Below are positions 7,519 to 16,507 of a stretch of 64,000 nt of DNA, piece by piece (position 1 is the stretch's first letter; every line of letters begins with the position of its first letter). The position numbers and the translations under genes are program-made. The stretch comes from Crocinitomicaceae bacterium. Its GTDB lineage: Bacteria; Bacteroidota; Bacteroidia; Flavobacteriales_D; Crocinitomicaceae. The notes beneath the pieces were generated by a model, which was not told the origin of the DNA, ran no database searches, and worked only from the letters and a program-made list of their open reading frames with translations. The stretch lies in assembly GCA_029252405.1 (NCBI GenBank), contig JAQXBM010000002.1, forward strand, positions 1-64,000. Reading direction: 5' to 3'.

Positions 7519-9834
7519 ATGCGATTACTACTTTTATGTCTTTTACTGTCATCATTCTCCGCTTTTGCCCAGATTGGGACAGGTGAATGGCGCCTTCATA
7601 TTCCTGCAAAACGCGCACTCGACCTCGTCAAAACATCAGGAAAAGTCTTCACGGCCTTCTCGAATGGAGTATCTGAATACGACGAAAGTTCAAGCGAGCT
7701 TTCTACATGGGATGTGGTAACAGGACTCTCCGACATCACAATCGGTTGTATGGGACATTCTTCAGTGAATGATGCTGTATTCATCGGGTACAAGAATGGA
7801 AATATCGACCGCATTCTCAACAATAAGGTAACGAACATTCCCGCCATAAAATTAGCGGAAATTCAAGGGTCCAAGGAAATTTTCAAAATTGTTGAATATG
7901 AGGGCTTTCTCTATTTCGCAACTGGTTTTGGGATCGTTAAAATAGATCCAGAACGAAGCGAAGTAAAGGACACCTACTATCCGTCAAACGGGAACGTGGC
8001 TATTGTGGATGTCAATTTTCGAAATGACACCATTTTTGCTCTTGGAGAGAACGTTATGTATTATGGTGACATCAATAATGTGGCGCTGCCAGATCCTGCC
8101 CAATGGACAATTGACACGCGAGTGCCCACTCTGGCATCAAATGCATACAAGGAGTTTGAGAAGGTTGATGATGAGCTTTATTTGCTTTACAAAAGTGAGA
8201 ATTTCGGTGAGGACTCAGTTTACAGGTTAACTTCCACTGATTTACAATCCGTGATTTCTGAAACATTTACCATGGAGATTCGTGCAATTGATGTCGTGGA
8301 CGGTGAGCTCGCCGTTCATTATTCTGGAGCTTCCATCATTTACGATCAGAATTATCAGAGCGATTACATTCTTGCGGCATACCCCTTTGGAAGTCCAGAA
8401 ACCAATAAAATGCTGAGTGTAGATGGTAAGTATTGGCTTGCCGATAACTCATTCGGTTTGGTGCGTATTGATGGAGGACTAATCGATAACCTTGTTTTTT
8501 CTGGACCACCAAGAGGCGAATTTTATGGGATGGATTGGTCACGCGACAAATTGGTTGTTACCTGTGGTGCGGCATCGTCGAGTACAGCAACATTTAAAAG
8601 TAGTGGCGTTTATACCTTCGAAGATGAAGAGTGGGCGCTTTACAATGATCTAAACACAGACGTTTGGGAATCAGGAAGAATTTGGGATTACTTGGCTGTT
8701 GCCATTGATCCAACCGACAACAAAAAGTTCGCGATCGGTTCTTGGTCGTACACGCCATTGACCATTTTTGATGAAAATACTGGTGCAATTGACACCTTAA
8801 CTCCTTACAATTCAGCTTTGGAACCTACGAATGTCGGCTCTGGGTCGATATTGGTTACCGATTTGATGTATGATGTTCAAGGAAACTTATGGGTTTTCAA
8901 TGGTGGTACAAACGAGCCGCTGAAAGTGCTTACCAGCGATGGCGATTGGCAAAGCTTCAGTCTTGGAAGTAGCGCAATTGGAGAGTTCTCACAGCGCTTA
9001 GTAATCGACAATGAAGGAAATAAGTGGTTGGCATTTTTGAATGGCGGTCTTTATGGGTACAAGGACAACGGAACCCCAACGGATTTAAGCGATGACGAAG
9101 TGATTTGGCTCAATTCGGGAGAGAGCACAGGTGATTTACCATCGAACCGCGTGCAAGCCGTTGCAGTTGATTTGGACAATGAAGTTTGGATTGGGACGGA
9201 TGCGGGCTTCGCCGTTTTGTACAATGCTGGAAATGCCTTTGGTGCTTCCTTTGGCGATTACAACGCACAACGCATCAAGGTGGAGTTTGAAGGGAATGTT
9301 GAATTTGTGCTTGGCGCAACCGGAATTACTGACATCGAAGTGGATGGGGCCAATCGCAAATGGATGGCAACCGAAAATGCCGGAATTGTTCTACTCTCTC
9401 CAGATGGATTGGAAATTATCGAGCAGTTCACCGTTGAGAATTCACCGTTGATTTCTAACAATGTCATCAACCTAGAAATAGACCACAACACAGGAGAATT
9501 ATTCATTGTAACTGACAAAGGATTGATTTCGTACAGAACTGACGCGAGTGCAGGTAAAAGCCGCGATTACGCTGAGGTAAATGTATTTCCAAACCCAGTT
9601 CGACCAGACTTCACAGGAGTAATCACCATGCAAGGAATTCAATATGATTCCGATGTAAAGGTGACAGATGCCGCAGGAAACCTTGTTTACAAAACGACGT
9701 CAAATGGTGGTACCGCTACTTGGAATGGAAGAGCGCTGAATGGTGATCCTGTAGCAACGGGAGTCTACTTCATCTGGACAGCTCCAAACGAAGGAAAAGG
9801 AAGAAAAGTAGGTAAAGTCTTGGTGGTACGTTAA
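7519..9834 (+). CDS. porZ: PorZ-like T9SS component (beta-propeller with C-terminal domain)
   Basis: A 771-residue exported protein from the ATG at 7519, where a clean signal peptide begins (MRLLLLCLLLSSFSAFAQ). In-frame ATGs at 7447 and 7489 lie at or before the predicted transcription start. Two large propeller regions (about 25-670) contain two-component-regulator-type blades such as GNKWLAFLNGGLYGY, EVWIGTDAGFAVLY and RKWMATENAGIVLL. A C-terminal FlgD/CTD-like domain follows (about 688-771, VFPNPVRPDF, TWNGRALNGDPVATGVYFIW, VGKVLVVR). This is the PorZ arrangement; in Porphyromonas gingivalis PorZ is a surface part of the T9SS attachment complex that delivers anionic LPS to cargo. recO follows 21 bases later. 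I favour PorZ over an ordinary cargo protein because of the domain order and the recO neighbour. Confidence 0.75.
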   Translation: MRLLLLCLLLSSFSAFAQIGTGEWRLHIPAKRALDLVKTSGKVFTAFSNGVSEYDESSSELSTWDVVTGLSDITIGCMGHSSVNDAVFIGYKNGNIDRILNNKVTNIPAIKLAEIQGSKEIFKIVEYEGFLYFATGFGIVKIDPERSEVKDTYYPSNGNVAIVDVNFRNDTIFALGENVMYYGDINNVALPDPAQWTIDTRVPTLASNAYKEFEKVDDELYLLYKSENFGEDSVYRLTSTDLQSVISETFTMEIRAIDVVDGELAVHYSGASIIYDQNYQSDYILAAYPFGSPETNKMLSVDGKYWLADNSFGLVRIDGGLIDNLVFSGPPRGEFYGMDWSRDKLVVTCGAASSSTATFKSSGVYTFEDEEWALYNDLNTDVWESGRIWDYLAVAIDPTDNKKFAIGSWSYTPLTIFDENTGAIDTLTPYNSALEPTNVGSGSILVTDLMYDVQGNLWVFNGGTNEPLKVLTSDGDWQSFSLGSSAIGEFSQRLVIDNEGNKWLAFLNGGLYGYKDNGTPTDLSDDEVIWLNSGESTGDLPSNRVQAVAVDLDNEVWIGTDAGFAVLYNAGNAFGASFGDYNAQRIKVEFEGNVEFVLGATGITDIEVDGANRKWMATENAGIVLLSPDGLEIIEQFTVENSPLISNNVINLEIDHNTGELFIVTDKGLISYRTDASAGKSRDYAEVNVFPNPVRPDFTGVITMQGIQYDSDVKVTDAAGNLVYKTTSNGGTATWNGRALNGDPVATGVYFIWTAPNEGKGRKVGKVLVVR

Positions 9835-9855
9835 AAGCCGAGAACACGGTATACT

Positions 9856-10548
9856 ATGAAATCTACTGATTTTGGCATCTTTCTACACCGGGTATCTTAT
9901 TCCAACACGAGTTTAATCATCTCCTTTTACACCAAAGAGAACGGCCTAAAAAAATTCATTTTTAAAGGGGGAAAGAAGAAAGCGCACAACCTGTTTCCGA
10001 TGGGCTTGAGCGAATTATCGTTTTACGATAGACGAGAAAGTGAGCTCTTGCAACTAACGGCTGCAGAACCTGCATTTCCAACTGATTTTCAATTTGATCC
10101 CATTAAAGGAACGATCGCATTTTTCATGGCTGAGGTCATTCGAAAAGTGGTGCATGTAAATGAAAAAGATCCTGCCCTGTTTCGGTTTTTGGAAGAAGCC
10201 GTTCACAACCTAAACGACTCGCAAGATTCGCAATTAATCCCCGTGCTGTTCATGATTGATCTTGCCGAATGGTTGGGAGTCCAGCCCTTCATCGAAAACA
10301 ATGCCTACGAGCACTTCAACCTCGATGAAGGAAGATATGAAGGTGTTCGCAAAGCACAATACAATGTTGTTTCAGGTGAAATTGCTGATTTAATCAAAGC
10401 ACACATACTCGGATTAGAAGTACAATCACTTGCCAAACAGAAGCGTGTTGAAGCATTGGAAACAATGATCAATTATTTCCGTATTCATGTCCCAGGATTT
10501 GGGAAGATTGAAGCCTATGAAATTGTAAAAGAAGTATTGAACGCCTAG
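9856..10548 (+). CDS. recO: DNA repair protein RecO
   Basis: A 230-residue protein matching the Bacteroidota RecO length. It has an N-terminal OB-fold (about 1-80; GIFLHRVSYSNTSLIISFYTKENGLKKFIFKGGKK) and an all-helical C-terminal part. RecO loads RecA onto SSB-coated single strands with RecR in the RecFOR pathway. The zinc-binding cysteines seen in some RecO proteins are absent here; in fact the chain shows no cysteine. It probably shares a transcript with porZ, 21 bases upstream. Its stop overlaps by 4 bases the 3' end of the convergent peptide-binding protein gene. Confidence 0.92.
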   Translation: MKSTDFGIFLHRVSYSNTSLIISFYTKENGLKKFIFKGGKKKAHNLFPMGLSELSFYDRRESELLQLTAAEPAFPTDFQFDPIKGTIAFFMAEVIRKVVHVNEKDPALFRFLEEAVHNLNDSQDSQLIPVLFMIDLAEWLGVQPFIENNAYEHFNLDEGRYEGVRKAQYNVVSGEIADLIKAHILGLEVQSLAKQKRVEALETMINYFRIHVPGFGKIEAYEIVKEVLNA

Positions 10549-12278
10549 TTTAAAGGTTCCTCTTTCAGCGGTTGTTTGATGTACACTGATGTCAGATTCA
10601 ACGACTCCAACGGACTTGCCTTGAAGTTTCGAACTCGAGCGTTGATCATCACTACGTGATCGTCTGTAAGAACAGGCATCACAACAGCTTCGTTAATCAC
10701 CATTTGATCACATTGCTGATACAACTTTTCGCGTTTCTCAGCATCTTCCTCATGGCTTGCCGCCTCGAATAATGCATCGAATTTATCGCTTCGGTAATTG
10801 AAACGGTTCATTTGTGTGTTTTCACCAACGTTTCCACCATAGAACAACCCAAGGAAGTTTTCTGGAGCAGGGTAATCAGCAACCCATCCAGCACGCCAGA
10901 TTTTGGCATCACCACTAGCGATAGCTTGTGTTCTTTCTTCCAATGTACACAACTTAATATTCAAGTTGATGTTGATGTTATCCTTCAATTGTTTTTGGAT
11001 CGCCAAGCACATTTTGTGAGCTCCTGATCCTTCTTTACTGTTCACGTAAAAATCAAGCGTTGGGAAATTGGCACCATTTGCGTGTCCAGCCGCACTCATC
11101 AATGATTTTGCTCTTTCGACGTTGTACGAATGACCTTTCACTACGCTGTTGTCGTAGTTCGACATTTCTGGGGCGAACCCATTTTCTGCAGCCCAACCTT
11201 CACCTTCAAGCCACGTGTCGATAATCGCATTTCTGTCAATTGCCAAGTTGAAAGCTTGACGTACACGAACATCACTAAACTCATCGCTCTCGTGAGCCAT
11301 TGCCACGTATGCCATGCTCATACTTGCTTCGCCGTCTACCTTGTGCTTGATGTTTTTTCCTTCTTGAGCTTCTTTGAGTGACCCAAGGATGTTTTCAATG
11401 TTCTCAACTGGAATTTCCAAAACGAGATCAGCTTCAGCCTTTCTAAATGAAAGCAACTCACTTTTCTTGTTCTTCGCGTACTTTACAGCGATTCTTCCTA
11501 AGAATGGCAGTTGATTTCCGAATTCATCTTTCTTCCAGTAGTTTGGATTGCGCTTCAAGGTAACTTGATCCGCTGTCATTTCATCTAGCATGAAAGGCCC
11601 TGATCCAACTGCATGTTTGTCAATCTTTCCTTTGTAATGTTCAAATGCTTTCTTTGAAACAATTCCAAGGCTAGGGTTGGTAAGAATCACTTCAAAACCA
11701 GGAGAAGGATTCAACAATGTAATTTGCAATGTTTGATCATCAATCACCTTGATTCCTGAAACACCCGATGCAGGCATGGTCTTTTTACCTTTTGTTTGCT
11801 CGTAAAACTCTTTCGCTCCAACAATTCGAAGTTTGAAAATGTGTCCTACTTGGTTTTTTTCCAAACCTGAACACGCCATGTCCAAAGTATACTTTACATC
11901 CTCAGCGGTAAGTTTTCTTGAATCTTTACCGAAGCAATCATCTTCGTGAAATTCAATTCCTTTTCGGATTTTGAAAGTGTAAACTTTTGAATCAGAGCTT
12001 TTTTTGAAGCTTTCAGCAACAGCAGGAACAACGGTTTCCGTATTCGGATCGTATACCATTAACGGGTCATAAATTTGAGATGTGACGCGAGAATTGTAGA
12101 TGTCACCAACGTAGGCAGGAATAAGAACATTGATTCTTTCGTGTGTCATGAATGTGAATTCACCACCATATAGTTTACCGCCTTTGGCTTCTAATTCTTC
12201 GGTTGCAGGTTCAGAATCACCACAGTAGGTGAAGACCATCGCCATTAAGGCGAAAAGGGTTAAGAGGAGATAACGCAT
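10545..12278 (-). CDS. Peptide/nickel-type ABC transporter substrate-binding lipoprotein (SBP_bac_5)
   Basis: A 577-residue protein from the ATG at 12278. A longer version would begin at a TTG at 12299, but that codon lies inside a perfect -7 promoter box (12297-12304) and so cannot be the start. The lipoprotein signal ends in the lipobox FTYC, so it is anchored in a membrane. The body is a family 5 extracellular solute-binding protein (DppA/OppA type), with SRVTSQIYDPLMVYDPNTETVVPAVAESF near the start broken up across residues 60-100, VGSGPFMLDE near the middle and VRQAFNLAIDRNAI. It would bind oligopeptides or a similar ligand for uptake. No permease or ATPase genes are adjacent, so its transporter must be elsewhere. 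Confidence 0.9.
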   Translation of the reverse strand: MRYLLLTLFALMAMVFTYCGDSEPATEELEAKGGKLYGGEFTFMTHERINVLIPAYVGDIYNSRVTSQIYDPLMVYDPNTETVVPAVAESFKKSSDSKVYTFKIRKGIEFHEDDCFGKDSRKLTAEDVKYTLDMACSGLEKNQVGHIFKLRIVGAKEFYEQTKGKKTMPASGVSGIKVIDDQTLQITLLNPSPGFEVILTNPSLGIVSKKAFEHYKGKIDKHAVGSGPFMLDEMTADQVTLKRNPNYWKKDEFGNQLPFLGRIAVKYAKNKKSELLSFRKAEADLVLEIPVENIENILGSLKEAQEGKNIKHKVDGEASMSMAYVAMAHESDEFSDVRVRQAFNLAIDRNAIIDTWLEGEGWAAENGFAPEMSNYDNSVVKGHSYNVERAKSLMSAAGHANGANFPTLDFYVNSKEGSGAHKMCLAIQKQLKDNININLNIKLCTLEERTQAIASGDAKIWRAGWVADYPAPENFLGLFYGGNVGENTQMNRFNYRSDKFDALFEAASHEEDAEKREKLYQQCDQMVINEAVVMPVLTDDHVVMINARVRNFKASPLESLNLTSVYIKQPLKEEPLN

Positions 12279-12296
12279 TAACAATTGTTTAGGGCG

Positions 12297-12304
12297 CAAA
12301 GATA
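12297..12304 (-). promoter_or_regulatory. -7 box (TATCTTTG) for the peptide-binding lipoprotein gene
   Basis: A perfect TAnnTTTG match on the minus strand, 18 bases before the ATG at 12278. It contains the TTG that would otherwise be read as an upstream start, and so decides the start codon. Confidence 0.6.
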
Positions 12305-12329
12305 CGAAAAAAAGGAGATTATGAAAGTC

Positions 12330-13298
12330 CTAATAACCAACTCTTGATCGCACGCGCTGAAGGACTTCCGAAGCAACTTCTCGCGCTTTTTCTTGGCCAA
12401 TTTTTAGGGCTGATTCGATCTCTTGAGGATTCGCCATTAAGTGATCATAAAGTTCGCGTTGCACCGCAAATTTATTTTTAATTAGTTCAAAAAGAGCCTG
12501 TTTCGCATGACCGTAACCGTATCCGCCTGACGCATAGTTCTTACGCATTTCAGCTTGATCCTCCTGTGAAGCAAGAATTCGGTACAGCGCAAAAATGTTA
12601 CACGTGTCAGGATCTTTCACATCATCCAGACCTTTTGAGTCCGTTTCGATGCGCATAACCTGCTTGCGTAATTTTTTATCTGAAAGGAAAATATTGATTT
12701 CGTTTCCGCGCGATTTACTCATTTTGTTTCCATCGATACCAGGGATCAACATTGTTTCTTCGGAGTGACTTACTTCAGGAACCACGAAGGTCTCACCCAT
12801 TTCATTGTTGAATCGTCGGGCAACATCTTGCGTAAATTCAAGGTGCTGCTTTTGATCTTTCCCTACGGGAACAATTTCTGCATCGTACAGCAAAATGTCA
12901 GCTGCCATCAAAATGGGGTAAGTAAACAATCCCGAATTGACATCATCCAAACGATCTGCTTTGTCTTTGAAACTGTGCGCCAACTTCAGCCTAGAGTAGG
13001 GGAAGTAGCACATCAAGTACCATGTTAACTCCGTTACTTCGGCAACATCACTTTGGCGGTAAAAAATGGATTCTTCAGGATTTAACCCAAACGCCAACCA
13101 TGTTGCGGCAGTTGAAAGCGTATTCTCTCGCATGGTATCACCATCTTTAATTTGGGTCAAAGAGTGAAGGTCAGCGATAAACAGGAAGGAGTCATTTTTT
13201 GGATCATTTGCCAAATCAATGGCAGGGATAATTGCACCAAGAAGGTTTCCCAAGTGAGGAGTTCCTGTACTTTGTATCCCTGTAAGAATGCGAGCCAT
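12330..13298 (-). CDS. trpS: Tryptophanyl-tRNA synthetase
   Basis: A 322-residue class I aminoacyl-tRNA synthetase that charges tRNA-Trp. The HIGH-like signature is TGTPHLGN (residues 11-18) and the KMSKS signature is intact in GNKMSKSRGN (about 193-202). The segments GKDQKQHLEFTQDVARRFN and TYPILMAADILLYDA are typical of TrpRS. The length matches the bacterial family. It appears monocistronic, with a TAATTTCG box 18 bases upstream of the ATG. Confidence 0.97.
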   Translation of the reverse strand: MARILTGIQSTGTPHLGNLLGAIIPAIDLANDPKNDSFLFIADLHSLTQIKDGDTMRENTLSTAATWLAFGLNPEESIFYRQSDVAEVTELTWYLMCYFPYSRLKLAHSFKDKADRLDDVNSGLFTYPILMAADILLYDAEIVPVGKDQKQHLEFTQDVARRFNNEMGETFVVPEVSHSEETMLIPGIDGNKMSKSRGNEINIFLSDKKLRKQVMRIETDSKGLDDVKDPDTCNIFALYRILASQEDQAEMRKNYASGGYGYGHAKQALFELIKNKFAVQRELYDHLMANPQEIESALKIGQEKAREVASEVLQRVRSRVGY

Positions 13299-13316
13299 AA
13301 CGGTAATAATTTTTAA

Positions 13317-13324
13317 CGAAATTA
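13317..13324 (-). promoter_or_regulatory. -7 box variant (TAATTTCG) for trpS
   Basis: TAnnTTCG, one base from the consensus, 18 bases before the trpS start. The same TTCG variant recurs upstream of several genes in this window. Confidence 0.4.
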
Positions 13325-13402
13325 GTTATTTCGGAGGTATTACACTAACATGAATTCAATTTTAAAATTGCGCTTAGGTCGAACCTAACGAAAGGGAATT
13401 TC

Positions 13403-13410
13403 TATATTTG
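13403..13410 (+). promoter_or_regulatory. -7 box (TATATTTG) for the acyltransferase gene
   Basis: A perfect TAnnTTTG match that ends only four bases before the ATG at 13415. Initiation at the usual distance would give an mRNA beginning at or next to the start codon. Confidence 0.6.
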
Positions 13411-13414
13411 ATTC

Positions 13415-14176
13415 ATGAACAAAATCCTGGGTGTTTTCTCGCTGATTTGGAAGCTTTACGTAGGCATCCTTTTTGTCGTGATGGCGCTCCTGTTTTTTCC
13501 GTTCATATACCCATTGTTGTTCAGTGAGCGCAATAAGAAACGGGCATTCAAGGTGTTCAAGGTTTGGAGTTGGACCTTTAGAATTATTTGTTTTTATCAT
13601 GTGAAGAAAATTCGAAAAGCGGATTTGCCCAAAGGGCCTTATGTCATCCTGGCGAATCACATTTCTTATTTAGACATCTTTTTGATGTACACAATCTTGC
13701 ACGAAAACGCGTTTTTGTTTTTGGGAAAGGGCGAGTTGCTGAAGTACCCAATTATCGGAGCTTACTTCAAAACGCTCAACATTCCTGTGCACAGAGGAAA
13801 CCGAATGAAGGCAGCGCGTTCTATTGTTGAGGCGAGTAGAAAAGTAAATATGGGGTGGTCGATCGTTATTTTTCCGGAAGGAGGAATTCCCGATGTCAAT
13901 CCAAAAATGAAACACTTCAAATCAGGAGCGTTTCAATTGGCGAAGAACTTGAAGTTGCCTATCGTTCCGCTGACATTCATCAACAATCACATTTTGTTTT
14001 CGGACCCAACTTTTATTCTTGGGCCAGCTCGACCTGGAATCAGTAAAGTGTACATGCACGATTACATTTCTGCAGAAAAAGTGGAAGCCATGGAGCAGAA
14101 GGAACTGAGAGCGTATTGTTATGAACTTCTCAATGGTCCGCTTTTGGAACACTATCCAGAATTGAGAAAGATCTAA
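13415..14176 (+). CDS. Lysophospholipid acyltransferase (PlsC family)
   Basis: A 253-residue membrane enzyme, probably 1-acyl-glycerol-3-phosphate acyltransferase, which makes phosphatidic acid for phospholipid synthesis. An N-terminal hydrophobic helix (about 12-37) precedes the catalytic HX4D motif NHISYLD (H82, D87), the block NIPVHRGN and the glycerol-phosphate-binding motif FPEGG (about 152-156). A lyso-ornithine-lipid or lysophosphatidate substrate cannot be told apart by eye. The gene stands alone between the divergent trpS and the carbonic anhydrase gene. Its promoter box sits four bases before the ATG, suggesting a leaderless mRNA. Confidence 0.9.
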   Translation: MNKILGVFSLIWKLYVGILFVVMALLFFPFIYPLLFSERNKKRAFKVFKVWSWTFRIICFYHVKKIRKADLPKGPYVILANHISYLDIFLMYTILHENAFLFLGKGELLKYPIIGAYFKTLNIPVHRGNRMKAARSIVEASRKVNMGWSIVIFPEGGIPDVNPKMKHFKSGAFQLAKNLKLPIVPLTFINNHILFSDPTFILGPARPGISKVYMHDYISAEKVEAMEQKELRAYCYELLNGPLLEHYPELRKI

Positions 14177-14226
14177 TCCCCACATAGATTTCTGAATGGA
14201 TTATCGAAAATTCAAGTGATTTCTTG

Positions 14227-14234
14227 TATATTCG
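14227..14234 (+). promoter_or_regulatory. -7 box variant (TATATTCG) for the carbonic anhydrase gene
   Basis: TAnnTTCG, 60 bases upstream of the ATG at 14295, leaving a leader of about 57 bases. Confidence 0.35.
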
Positions 14235-14294
14235 AAATCGATGAACGAAACATATCGCGTTGAGCGATTTTAAAGAATCAGACAAAAATAACGG

Positions 14295-14888
14295 ATGAAA
14301 AAAGACATGACAATTGAAGAAATTTTAGCCAAGCTAAAAGAAGGGAACGAGAAATTTACACAAGACAAATTATCCCATAATAATCAAGATGCGGCGAGAA
14401 GAGCAGAGCTTGTTGATGGCCAAGATCCATTCGCTATTATTTTGAGCTGCGCCGATAGCCGCGTAGTTCCAGAATTAGCATTCGACACAGGACTTGGAGA
14501 GTTATTCGTGGCGCGTGTTGCAGGAAACGTTGCAAATACATCAACTATCGCGAGTATCGAGTATTCGGTTTTTGCATTGAAAACGAAAGTAATCGTTGTA
14601 ATGGGACACGAGAGTTGTGGAGCAGTTGGTGCTGCAGTAAACGGGGGTGACCTCGGACATAACTTGAACATGTTATTGGCACACGTTACTCCAGCTTTAG
14701 CAGCTGCACCAGACGGAGCCTCTGTAAATGATATTGTTAAAATTAACGCCAAACTTACCGTTAAAGAATTGATCGGACGATCTTCAATTATTGGAAACGC
14801 CGTGAAAGACGGTAAATTGGCAGTTGTACCAGCGTACTACAATTTTGCATCTGGAAAGGTTGATTTTCTTGACGAAGCGGTAGCATAA
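14295..14888 (+). CDS. Beta-class carbonic anhydrase
   Basis: A 197-residue zinc enzyme that interconverts CO2 and bicarbonate in the cytoplasm. The zinc ligands are visible: the cysteine and the Asp/Arg pair in SCADSRVVPE (cysteine near residue 52) and the histidine and cysteine in GHESCGAV (about 105-108). ARVAGNVA is the usual dimer-core block. The length fits the bacterial beta class. No signal peptide is present. The next gene is 137 bases downstream, so it is probably transcribed alone. Confidence 0.95.
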   Translation: MKKDMTIEEILAKLKEGNEKFTQDKLSHNNQDAARRAELVDGQDPFAIILSCADSRVVPELAFDTGLGELFVARVAGNVANTSTIASIEYSVFALKTKVIVVMGHESCGAVGAAVNGGDLGHNLNMLLAHVTPALAAAPDGASVNDIVKINAKLTVKELIGRSSIIGNAVKDGKLAVVPAYYNFASGKVDFLDEAVA

Positions 14889-15025
14889 TTGCCAATTTCG
14901 CTTCTTGGGTTTCAAATTTTGCAAGAATTTTTTTTGTAGAAAGCAGGTGAACATCGAAACATACTGCGTATAAACACGTACCTTTACAAAAAAGCACAGA
15001 CTGTGCGAATAACGAAAAATTAAGA

Positions 15026-15478
15026 ATGGCAAAATCCCAAGAAACCTTTAACAAGAAGGAAAAAGAAAAAAAACGATTAAAGAAGCGACAAGAGAAGCAA
15101 CTAAAAAAGGAAGAGCGTAGAGCGAATTCTGATGGTGGCGGACTTGAAAACATGATGGCGTACGTAGATGAATTTGGAAACATTTCAGATACTCCACCGG
15201 ATGAGACGAAGAAGAAGAAAGTGATCAAAGCTGAGAACATTGAATTAGGTGTTCCAAAGCGTGAAAGAGAAGAAATGTCTCCTTTCAAAACAGGTCGAAT
15301 TGATTTCTTTAATCACGATAAAGGATTTGGGTTTATCAAAGAAAAAGGAACTGGTGAAAGTTACTTTGTTCACATCAACGGAATTGAATTCGATGATGTT
15401 GCTGAGGGTAATACAGTAGAATTTGAACTAGAACGCGGTATGAAAGGTATGAATGCCGTTCGCGTAAAGAAAGTTTAA
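15026..15478 (+). CDS. Cold-shock-domain protein with basic N-terminal extension
   Basis: A 150-residue RNA-binding protein. The C-terminal cold-shock domain (about 87-150) carries both RNA-binding motifs, KGFGFI and YFVHI. The first 40 residues are a very Lys/Glu/Arg-rich helix (EKEKKRLKKRQEK), followed by an acidic linker. This long architecture is known in Bacteroidota, where such proteins are thought to act as RNA chaperones. It is followed by a strong terminator and seems monocistronic. Confidence 0.9.
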   Translation: MAKSQETFNKKEKEKKRLKKRQEKQLKKEERRANSDGGGLENMMAYVDEFGNISDTPPDETKKKKVIKAENIELGVPKREREEMSPFKTGRIDFFNHDKGFGFIKEKGTGESYFVHINGIEFDDVAEGNTVEFELERGMKGMNAVRVKKV

Positions 15479-15499
15479 GATAGATTGAAATTAAAAGTA

Positions 15500-15535
15500 A
15501 GCGCGACTTCGATTTTCGGAGTCGCGCTTTTTTTG
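15500..15535 (+). terminator. Terminator of the cold-shock-domain gene
   Basis: A 9-bp stem (AGCGCGACT at 15500-15508 with AGTCGCGCT at 15520-15528) is followed by seven T. Confidence 0.9.
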
Positions 15536-15567
15536 TTTCTTTAGGTCAAACCAAAAAAAAACTAACG

Positions 15568-16011
15568 ATGGCTTTAACAGAAACCCAAGATTACGTCTGC
15601 TATGATAGCGGAATGATGATGAACTCAAAACAACCAATGAAAAATGTTGACGTGTGTCTTGTCAGCACTAAGGATTACGTTTTCTACGTGCCGAAGAAAT
15701 CAGTAGGGATGTTTGTCGTTTTGAACACAATTAAAACTCACCAATACTTTGAAGGCGTGAGCATTGAACAAGGTGTTCGCAATCTCATCGAAAAATCTGA
15801 GTCTGTTGAAGAATTGCACAAATCAATGATTGCCTTGCTCGAAGATGATGACAAATACGTTCACAAAATCGCTGACAAGAAGTCCTTCAAGTTTAAAGGA
15901 TTCTTCGGAAAACACACTGTCAGAATGAGCACAGGTGGAACAAATTGGTCTTCTGTAATGGCAAATGGAAAGGGTAACAGCAAAGCCTTTAGAGAATTTC
16001 ACGGACAATAG
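15568..16011 (+). CDS. Small cytoplasmic protein of unknown function
   Basis: A 147-residue soluble protein without signal peptide or membrane helix. I recognise no family. It has a helical middle (QGVRNLIEKSESVEELHKSM) and a basic, glycine-rich C-terminal third (KFKGFFGKHTVRMSTGG). It starts 32 bases after the T run of the previous terminator, and the next gene starts six bases after its stop, so these two are very likely co-transcribed. Codon use looks like the neighbours. Confidence 0.75.
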   Translation: MALTETQDYVCYDSGMMMNSKQPMKNVDVCLVSTKDYVFYVPKKSVGMFVVLNTIKTHQYFEGVSIEQGVRNLIEKSESVEELHKSMIALLEDDDKYVHKIADKKSFKFKGFFGKHTVRMSTGGTNWSSVMANGKGNSKAFREFHGQ

Positions 16012-16017
16012 CAGTAT

Positions 16018-16362
16018 ATGATTAGTTGGGGAACGAAATACGATCCAATTGGAGAATTGAATGATTTTCCACCCGAGAAATGCCAAATCTGTAACGAATC
16101 AAATAGAGCAACTTATAAGGTTGAACAGGGTTACTTCAGCCTTTACGGACTATCGCTTTTTCCTTCTTCTAAGAAGTATTACAAAATCTGTCCCGATTGC
16201 AAAACCCGTTTGAAAATTCGTTCCAATGATCCGAACTTGACAGATGTTAAGCGAAAGATTAAAGGCGGAGTAAAGTTCAAGTACGTCTGGGGTTGGTTGA
16301 TCTTGGGTCCGGTTTTGGTCGGAATTGTGATGTTTCTGATGTGGGCGAAGTCTTTGAATTGA
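16018..16362 (+). CDS. Small zinc-ribbon-like membrane protein
   Basis: A 114-residue protein. Two CxxC pairs (KCQIC near residue 22 and ICPDC near residue 58) suggest a zinc-binding site. A single C-terminal membrane helix (about 92-110, GWLILGPVLVGIVMFLMW) would anchor it with the zinc part in the cytoplasm. No family recognised. It follows the preceding unknown gene by six bases, which suggests a two-gene operon. Confidence 0.75.
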   Translation: MISWGTKYDPIGELNDFPPEKCQICNESNRATYKVEQGYFSLYGLSLFPSSKKYYKICPDCKTRLKIRSNDPNLTDVKRKIKGGVKFKYVWGWLILGPVLVGIVMFLMWAKSLN

Positions 16363-16507
16363 GTTGAATACTGAACCCTTTTCTTATGAGCGGAAAACCC
16401 GCGGAAAATTGGTACGTTATCACAAGTTGATAATTCATGAGTAGGATCTATTCCGTTGAGCACCAGCGAGAAATTATATATTTAAAAGACATAATAAAAA
16501 CATATCT

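Noticed and set aside
12279-12299. Upstream TTG start for the peptide-binding lipoprotein
   Set aside because: The TTG lies within a perfect -7 promoter box, and the lipoprotein signal peptide begins at the ATG at 12278.
14788-15288. Minus-strand 166-codon ORF opposite the cold-shock gene
   Set aside because: Its Phe/Ser-rich composition mirrors the Lys-rich sense strand, and it spans two genes and the gap between them.
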